Shown: positions 12,086 through 19,500 of the stretch, one piece after another
Numbering within the stretch: the stretch's first letter is position 1
Layout of the letters: the number at the start of each line of letters is the position of its first letter
Source: Nemertoderma westbladi
Lineage: Eukaryota > Xenacoelomorpha > Nemertodermatida > Nemertodermatidae
Assembly (NCBI GenBank): GCA_032718475.1
Contig: JAUCBJ010009075.1
Span: forward strand, 9,887-35,040
DNA length: 25,154 nt
Direction of reading: 5' to 3'
The notes under the pieces: model-generated
The model's database searches: none
What the model was told of the DNA's origin: nothing
What the model saw: only the letters and a program-made list of their open reading frames with translations
Program-made: the position numbers and the translations under genes

Positions 12086-13302
12086 TCACCCTCTCCCTCA
12101 CCTCTCCCTCACCCCTCCCTCACCTCCTCCCTCACCCTCTCCCTCCCCTCTCCCTCACCCTCTCCCTCACCCTCCCTCACCCCTCCCTCCCCTCACCCTC
12201 CCTCACCCTCCCCTCTCCCTCACCCTCTCCCTCACCTCTCCCTCACCCCTCCCTCCCCCTCCCTCACCCCTCCCTCCCTCCCCTCACCCTCACCCTCTCC
12301 CTCACCCTCTCCCTCTCCCTCTCCCTCACCCTCCCCTCCCTCTCCCTCTCCCTCCCCTCCCCTCACCCTCTCCCTCACCTCTCCCTCACCCTCTCCCTCA
12401 CCCTCTCCCTCACCCTCTCCCTCACCTCTCCCTCACCCTCTCCCTCACCCTCACCCTCCCCCTCACCTCTCCCTCACCCTCACCCTCCCTCACCCTCTCC
12501 CTCACCCTCCCTCACCCTCTCCCTCCCCTCTCCCTCACCCTCTCCCTCCCCTCACCCTCACCCTCACCCTCTCCCTCACCCTCCCCCTCCCTCCCCTCTC
12601 CCTCCCCCTCCCTCACCCTCTCCCTCCCCTCTCCCTCACCCTCTCCCTCTCCCTCACCTCTCCCTCACCCTCTCCCTCACCCTCACCCTCTCCCTCACCT
12701 CTCCCTCACCCTCTCCCTCACCCTCCCCTCCCTCACCCTCCCTCTCCCTCACCTCTCCCTCACCCTCTCCCTCACCCTCACCCTCTCCCTCACCTCTCCC
12801 TCACCCTCACCCTCACCCTCTCCCTCACCCTCACCCTCTCCCTCACCCTCTCCCTCCTCCCCTCACCCTCCCTCCCCTCACCCTCACCCTCTCCCTCACC
12901 CTCACCCTCTCCCTCACCCTCTCCCTCTCCCTCTCCCTCTCCCTCTCCCTCCCCTCCCCTCTCCCTCCCCTCTCCCTCACCTCTCCCTCACCCTCTCCCT
13001 CACCCTCACCCTCTCCCTCACCTCTCCCTCACCCTCTCCCTCACCCTCACCTCTCCCTCACCTCTCCCTCTCCCTCACCTCCCCTCACCCTCTCCCTCAC
13101 CCTCACCCTCTCCCTCACCTCTCCCTCACCCTCCCCTCACCCCTCCCTCACCCTCACCCTCTCCCTCACCCTCTCCCTCTCTCTCTCCCTCACCTCTCCC
13201 TCACCCTCTCCCTCTCCCTCTCCCTCTCCCTCCCCTCACCCTCTCCCTCACCCTCACCCTCTCCCTCTCCCTCACCTCTCCCTCACCCTCACCCTCACCC
13301 TT
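12086..13302 (+). repeat. G-free (CCCTCA/CTCCCT)n tandem array
   Basis: About 1.2 kb is built from irregular 6- and 12-bp combinations of CTCCCT and CACCCT, without one G on the plus strand. The complementary strand is a series of GGG runs spaced by 2-4 bases (GGGTGAGGGAGAGGG), a pattern known to favour G-quadruplexes, with i-motif or triplex potential on the C-rich strand. No stop can occur on the plus strand, so every plus frame is open. The array abuts LINE A ORF1, whose frame runs back into it without a stop. Slippage expansion is the likely origin, and the length may be unreliable in an assembly. Confidence 0.95.
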
Positions 13303-13884
13303 GAATTTCACGTTGACAACGTGAAGAAAGATAATGCAAAACTACGCAGCGAGGTAGAAGGTTGTAAAGATGTTATAGCAAAACAGCAGCGTCAACTAGA
13401 AGTTTTTGACACTGACAGAAGATCGAAGAATATAATTATTCGTGGGATACCAGAAATAAATCCAGAAGTAGATCGCGCATTTTCAATAAAGATATTGAAG
13501 ATTGCCGGCATGGAGAACCCTAACAACGTTTCGTTTAGACGATTAGGACGACAGTCAGATACAACTAATGGGACACAACAGGGTGGGAGTGCCCCGAGTC
13601 GTCCTCGACCGGTGTTAGTTGAGCTGGAGTCTCGCTATATTCGTGATAAGCTACTAGTTGGTGCCAAATCGTTGTCTAAGGCAGGAGAGGAATTTCACAA
13701 CGTATATATTAAACGAGATGAGATACCCCAGACCCTTGAAATGAATAGCAAACTGTATAAAGCGCTGCACGAGGAGAAACAGAAGCCCGTCAATATCAAT
13801 GCAAACGTATTTATTAACTGGCGTACAAGGTGTGTGATGAGGGATAATACTGTATTATTTCAGGTACCCAAATTGGGTTTTTAA
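13303..13884 (+). CDS. LINE A ORF1: coiled-coil/RRM-like RNA-binding protein (N-terminus uncertain)
   Basis: ORF1 proteins of LINEs bind the element RNA and form the ribonucleoprotein used in retrotransposition. This frame is open from the array onward with no ATG at its start (13321 is GTG; the first internal ATG is near 13510). Counting from 13321, residues 1-32 are charged and coiled-coil-like ([13 protein letters not shown]), and residues 33-45 read [13 protein letters not shown], the characteristic start of the RRM-like domain of many LINE ORF1 proteins. That domain continues to about residue 185 ([24 protein letters not shown]). The frame ends ...GGT TTT TAA TAG. The N-terminus is missing or lies beyond the G-free array. 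ORF2 follows in the -1 frame; see the slippery site. Confidence 0.75.
   Translation, partial: EFHVDNVKKDNAKLRSEVEGCKDVIAKQQRQLEVFDTDRRSKNIIIRGIPEINPEVDRAFSIKILKIAGMENPNNVSFRRLGRQSDTTNGTQQGGSAPSRPRPVLVELESRYIRDKLLVGAKSLSKAGEEFHNVYIKRDEIPQTLEMNSKLYKALHEEKQKPVNINANVFINWRTRCVMRDNTVLFQVPKLGF
13875..13881 (+). promoter_or_regulatory. candidate -1 ribosomal frameshift site G GGT TTT
   Basis: In the ORF1 frame the final codons are TTG GGT TTT TAA, so GGGTTTT is an X XXY YYZ heptamer placed exactly in phase and directly before the stop. Slipping back one base gives GGG TTT TTA ATA..., the ORF2 frame, which is open from 13848 and has no ATG before about 14268. Ten bases downstream a long stem can be drawn by hand: 13892-13899 with 13960-13967 (8 pairs, two of them G-U), enclosing 13903-13912 with 13936-13947 (10 pairs, a 2-base bulge). 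A splice acceptor-like TTATTTCAG ending at 13863 is a competing explanation. Confidence 0.5.
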
Positions 13885-16324
13885 TAGGGCCGTGTGTAGA
13901 TCTTAACATTCTTTGGTTTAATATCGCTGGAATTCAGAATAAGTTAGAAAATAGAAATACTGTACACTTTTTACTCCAATTTGACATTATATTTTTATTG
14001 GAAATTAATAGTGCTTTGAATTTTACTGTACCTGGGCTCAAGTTTTTAAAGCGAAGTAAAATTTTACAAGGCAGAGGCCACCGTGGCGGTGTGGCTCTAT
14101 TTGCCAAACCGTTTTTAGAGGATTTTATTACTGAAATAAAAGACAATTATGAGGACCAGTTGTGGATAAAAATACCTACCGTAGATTCAAGGTATATCGG
14201 AGGATGTTACATCCCCAATAGCAGTTCAAAATTTTTTGATATATCATGTTTTGGGATTATTCAGGGTATGTTTATGTCTGGGGATGCCCTATTGGCCGGA
14301 GGTGATTTAAACAGTAGAATTGGTTACCCCGGTTGCCAACCGCTGGATGGGGCCTATAAAACCTGGCCAGATAATACTGTAAATAGCCATGGGAAAATAT
14401 TGAAACAAATGTGTACTGACACGGATGCAGTTATTGTGAACGGTTTAAAAGTACCATCATGTGATTTTCAGAGTGGTCTAACTTATAAAATAAAAGGAGT
14501 ATGGAAGTCAGCTTTGGACTATATAATAGTAGCGAGGTCTCACGTAGAAGGTCCCAACAATAAACTCAGGTCATTAACTATTTGGTCTGACATAACCTTA
14601 CCATCTGATCATGCACCAATTAGTATATCTATTAGAGCAAACGAGATGCCTCTGGCACTATTAGATAAGCGAGCAACGAGTTTAGGTACCTATGACAATT
14701 ACCTTAAAAGAGGGCACGAGGTAGCACATCGATTGAAGCCAAACCAAAACAGTGTATCCAACTATACCCAGTATATGCGAGTCAATAACCCACCGCCGTC
14801 ATTGAGTATGAACATGAGTGATGTGCATTTCATTTGTAACGAACTTAGTAACCAATTATATGCTGCAGCAAAAACAACCCGTTGTAGGATAAAGGCGAGA
14901 GCTGGCAGTACCGACACCACATCTTGGGGGAATGAGAGGTGGAACCACTTACTTGCATGTAAAGACTCTAAAACGTTATGGGCTGCCATTGATTGGAGAG
15001 GTAATGTATCTACGCTGTCAACTCAAACAGATAGTCCAACATGCCCAACAGACGATGAATTTCAAGCTCATTACAATGCGCTATTAAATGATCCTGAGTA
15101 TATAGAAGAGCAAATTGAATCTGAAATTAATATCCCTCTTTTAGATGAAGATATAACAATCAATGAAGTCAATGACGCAGCCTCGAAACTGAAATCGAAC
15201 CGTGCTAGCGGTCCAGATGGATTGGCATCCGAATATTTGAAATCACTTCCAATGAACTGGCTGATTACTTTAACAATGATATTTAACTTGGTATTCTCTT
15301 CTAGAATTTACCCGAACACATGGGCATATGCTACACTTGTGTCAATCTTTAAGAAAGGAAATCGAATGTTATGTTCGAATTATAGGGGGATCAGTGTCAT
15401 GAACTGTATACCTAAGCTTTATGATATGATATTAACTAGTAGGCTCATGGCCTGGTATAAACCATTACCTGAGCAAGCAGGTGCTAGTAAGGGCCGAGGA
15501 TGTATTGAGCAAATACTGGCGATACGATTGCTTTGTGATCATGCGAGGAAATGTAAAGCTATACTCTATGTGGTCTTTGTAGATTTCGAAAAGGCCTATG
15601 ACAATGTTAATCGTAACTACATGTTTGAAATGTTGAATAAGCTTGGTTGTGGTTCTAGAATGCTTAGAGCTTTACAGGCTATGTATAAGACAACTATTGC
15701 TTCAGTCCACTCACTATATATTATTTGTAATAAAGGCGTCCGCCAAGGTTCACCAGGAAGCTTATACTTGTTCGTAACCATTATTGATTGTTTTGTAAGA
15801 GCACTTAAAAAGCTCCCACCCGATAGCTGGCTCAGAAAGCTCCACAGTGTACTACTTATGGATGATACTGCAATAATGGGAACATCTAGGGAGGCAATTA
15901 TTGTGAAATTAAAAGTGCTTGAGGAATTCTGCCGGACTTCTGGGATGATCATCAATATTAAGAAAACCAAATTTATTGTAATAAACGGAACTGACGATGA
16001 CAAACGCGACTTCATTATTGGGAACAAAGCAATAAAATATACAAATTCATATATATATCTGGGCTCACCTATTTCTGCAGACGGTTTAGTTTCAACCGCA
16101 ATAGAGCTGATAGCAAAGGAGAAACAGTCGCACTTATTGAAATTCTCTACATTCATCAATAAGAACCCTGATGTACCATTCCGTGTGAAAAGGAAAATTT
16201 TTGATGCTGCCTTAGTATCAGCAATTACATATGGGTGCGAAACATGGTGCGGTGGGTCAATAGTTCCAATGACGAAGATTTACATGTCAATGGTACGTCT
16301 GTTATTGGGTGTCCGACCAACAAC

Positions 16325-16334
16325 GTGTGGCGAC
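16325..16334 (+). repeat. candidate target-site duplication, left copy
   Basis: GTGTGGCGAC (16325-16334) directly precedes the AT-rich tail of LINE B. GTATGTCGAC (23495-23504) stands at the other end: 8 of 10 bases agree. This is an imperfect match, so the duplication and the exact junctions are inferred. Confidence 0.4.
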
Positions 16335-16532
16335 ATTTATTATATATTATATTATATTGTTTTAATTCCTGTACATAGATAAAATGTAAATGGGAATAGT
16401 AAAACCAAATGCATCATTAAAACATGCTAAATAAGTAAGTAAGTAATAAGTATAAAGTCTTTGACAAATTAAATAAAATTACATTAAGTATAGATGATAT
16501 AAGAAATTAAATAATAAACATTGGACATTAAC
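16335..16532 (-). other. LINE B 3' untranslated region and AT-rich tail
   Basis: Read on the minus strand, the stop TGA (16535-16533) is followed by about 195 nt with a TTAC microsatellite (the plus-strand AAGT run at about 16432-16445), then GTACAGGAATTAAAAC and a tail of TATAATATAATATATAATAAAT. The plus-strand TTTATT at 16336-16341 is AATAAA on the element strand, just before the junction. Short simple-repeat tails rather than pure poly(A) are common in the CR1/L2 group. Confidence 0.65.
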
Positions 16533-19500
16533 TCAGTCGAAAAATAACGGCATCTCATTACTAATAAGGTATCGTATGGCCATAGGTGCAAATGAGTTCT
16601 GAAATAATTTCGTACGAACGTTTGGCATTGTGTATTTGCTGCGAGTTGAGGTGGACGTTGACTTGGAGGCCATGATAAAATCATGTAAGGGGTGTCGGGG
16701 TGTGGCCATAATCTTGTTAACCATGTTGACAAATTGAGTGGAGAATGCGTCATTAATATATTTTAAGTACACATGTTTATCTATCTTAGAGTGCCTTGCG
16801 TACAGTGATATTGGTTTACGCAGCTTCTTTCTTAGACTGGATGGTGTAAGAGGGACCCAAGCCACAGAACAGTACAAATAGTGTGGTGCAATGTACGTTT
16901 GGAATAGAAATATTTTAGTCTTTTTACTCGCAAACCGAATGAAGAAGCTGAACTGGCGGACTATGTAGTTAACTTTTTTTATTAAGTTAGAGACATGGAT
17001 TTTCCATGACATATTATCTGATATCCACACTCCCAGATGTTTCACCACAGCTGGTCGTGGTACGACATTACCCCCAATTGTAATCCTTTCCTTTGCAATA
17101 TCTACGATTTTAGAGTCTTTGAAATTTATTGGAATGAAGCACAGTTCCTCAGACTTCTTTGTGTTCAGCTTCAAGTTTTTCTTTAATGACAAATCTACAA
17201 TTTTCTTAATACTTAGCTCATATTTATCATTATCTTTTGAACAACTAATAGAGTACAAGCAACGAGAATCGTCAGAATACTTGGCAAGGGAACCATCTTC
17301 TTCTCTAATTTCATCTGTATCTTTCGTAAACAATGGACCGCTTAGAGGACCACCTTGAGGAAATCCAACTTTTAGAGTTATTGTAGGAGATATAATTCTA
17401 CCAGATTTAACGCATTGAGAGAAGTTACTCATATAAGACTGTAACCAAGTCACCAACCAGCGCATATCTGTAGGCAGTTCGTCTAACAGTTTGTTCAAGA
17501 ATCTGTTCTGCAGTACAGTATTAAAAGCAGAGGAGTAATCTATGAATAGGCATTTTACGATTGTGTGCCTTTTGTCTAGTGCTCCCGTAATTTGGTGTAA
17601 TAAATAAAGCACTGCATCCGCAGTTGAATAATCCTTTTTGTACGCAAATTGGAAGATGTCATCGCTATCTACTGTTGCAGTACGGAAAATTCCTAGTGCA
17701 ATCCTGTCGAGGATCCTTGAGCTTAGTGGAGTAACACATACAGGCCTGAAACTCGTTTTATCTGAGATAGATGAGTTGTGTCTTTTGGGTAAAGCAGATG
17801 TTAGCGCAGAGTTCCAATTTTGAGGATATTTTTGGAGTTGAAAGCTGCCATTAAAAAGGGAGGCATATGGTATTGAAAGTTCCCTAGCGAATGTTTTATA
17901 GCAAGTTGATGATATAATGCTACTTCCTTGGGCAGTATTTGATTTCAATTTACGGATTTGATGTTCAACTTCAAGAGGCTCAATGACTTTCACATTATTC
18001 TCATAGCTAACTCCTTTGTACGTTGGTTCATCTTTGTCCACGTCTTCATTAAACCTAGTAAAGAACTCATTTAGACTCTCAACTTCTTTCGCATCAAATG
18101 TATGAATTTTATGTTTGTTCTTGAGGCAGTTGCTTGATAGCTTATATATTTGATCTTTTGACATACTGCTAAAATCTGATTGACGTTTGTTAAATATTAA
18201 TTTATTAATCTTTCTCTGGCACTCATTTCGCTTGGCATTATCTCTATTCACAATAGCAAGCCTTTTTTCTTCCATTAGTTCCCTAATACCCTTGATCGGC
18301 TGCCGCATATTAAACTTCCTGGTTTTAATCTTTGTCAAGGGTAAGTGTCGATCAATTACATACTTTATATAGCTTTCAGTTGTTTCTACATTTTCATCTA
18401 GACTCTGGGTTTCATCATAGAAAATATTCCAGTCTGTCTCTTGAAACACTTGTCGCACTTCAGCAACTTTGTCCGAACTAAAAACCTGAATTCTTTTGTA
18501 ACATGATTTTGGTTTATAGATGTTCCTACAGTCAATTTTAGGCTTAAGTAGAATAGTCTTATGGCCATGGTCTGAGTTACCAATAGGAGCAATTATTAAA
18601 CATTTGTAAGGGGATGCTGCAGTGACGTAAGCGACATCCAACTGAGATTCTGAGCGAGTGAAAGTGAAAGTGGGTTCATCAATCATATTCACTAAATTCA
18701 GGGAGTCTAAGTAGTTCAATTTCGGCTGGTTGACATCTCCAATCACAATTAAAAAGCCCCTAGGATTCGAAACCATGATCGTGCTCATCATTTTACGAAG
18801 TTCTTTTCTCGAAATTGCTCGATTTGCCTTAGGCCGTATGTAAATATTGATAATGATGATACAGCTATACTGTGATGGAAGATATCTTGGACGACATAAT
18901 ACACCTAAAGCTTCTATATGAGGTGATGAAATGGAGGTAACCATGGTGGGTCTGGTATTACACCATAGTTTGCTCACATATGTAACCAGACCACCACCAC
19001 CATTCTCCTCAAATTTTGATAGGTCTCTATCATGCCGAAAGAGATAGAAATTGTCCAGTTCAATACTACCATCTGATACATCATTCTGCAGTTTGGATTC
19101 TTGTATTGTAACCACAGTCACATTATTGTATAGTACAACTAATTCACACAAAATAACGTGTTTACCTTGAAGCCCATTGACATTGTTGTTTAAAATGAAT
19201 GGTAGCGACAACCACTCAGTGGGAAGGTTAGTAGAACCGACGCCATCTTGGGGGGAGGCGGGCTGTGACGCACTTGGTGTTGCTGAATTAATCGAACCGG
19301 TGCCCCCTCGTGAGGAGGGGGACTGTGACGCGCTTAGTGTTGCTGAATTAATCGAACCGGTGCCCCCTTGGGAGGAGGGGGGCTGTGACGCAATCAGAGT
19401 TGATGAATTAATCAAACCGGTGCCCCCTCGGGGGGAGGGGGGCTGTGAGGTGCACCCTCGGGGGGAGGGGGACTGTGACGCAATTAGTGTTGCTGAATTA

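Larger units (their letters stand above)
13875..16334 (+). pseudogene. LINE A ORF2, 5' part: APE endonuclease and reverse transcriptase, interrupted
   Basis: ORF2 nicks target DNA and copies the element RNA there. The -1 frame after the slippery site starts with LNILWFNIAGIQNKLENRN, the typical APE endonuclease N-terminus, so coding begins well before the first ATG. Counting residues from 13998: endonuclease motifs GHRGGVALF at 27-35, GGDLNSR at 101-107, SALDYI at 171-176 and SDHAP at 203-207; then reverse transcriptase SGPDG at 404-408, NYRGIS at 461-466, motif A FVDFEKAYD at 527-535 (catalytic D529), motif B GVRQGSPG at 580-587 and motif C LMDD at 620-623 in place of the usual YADD/FADD. 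Downstream SAITYGCETW and GVRPTTCGD are typical of the region after the RT. At 16334 the coding sequence meets the tail of LINE B, gains 15 foreign codons and stops at 16382. No internal stop is seen before the junction. Confidence 0.85.

Noticed and set aside
11969-13324. 451-residue Ser/Pro/Leu/His-rich protein
   Set aside because: The G-free array cannot contain stops in any plus frame, so openness is not evidence of coding; only the first 39 codons are ordinary sequence.
15617-16159. 180-codon minus-strand ORF
   Set aside because: It is the reverse-complement shadow of the LINE A reverse transcriptase.
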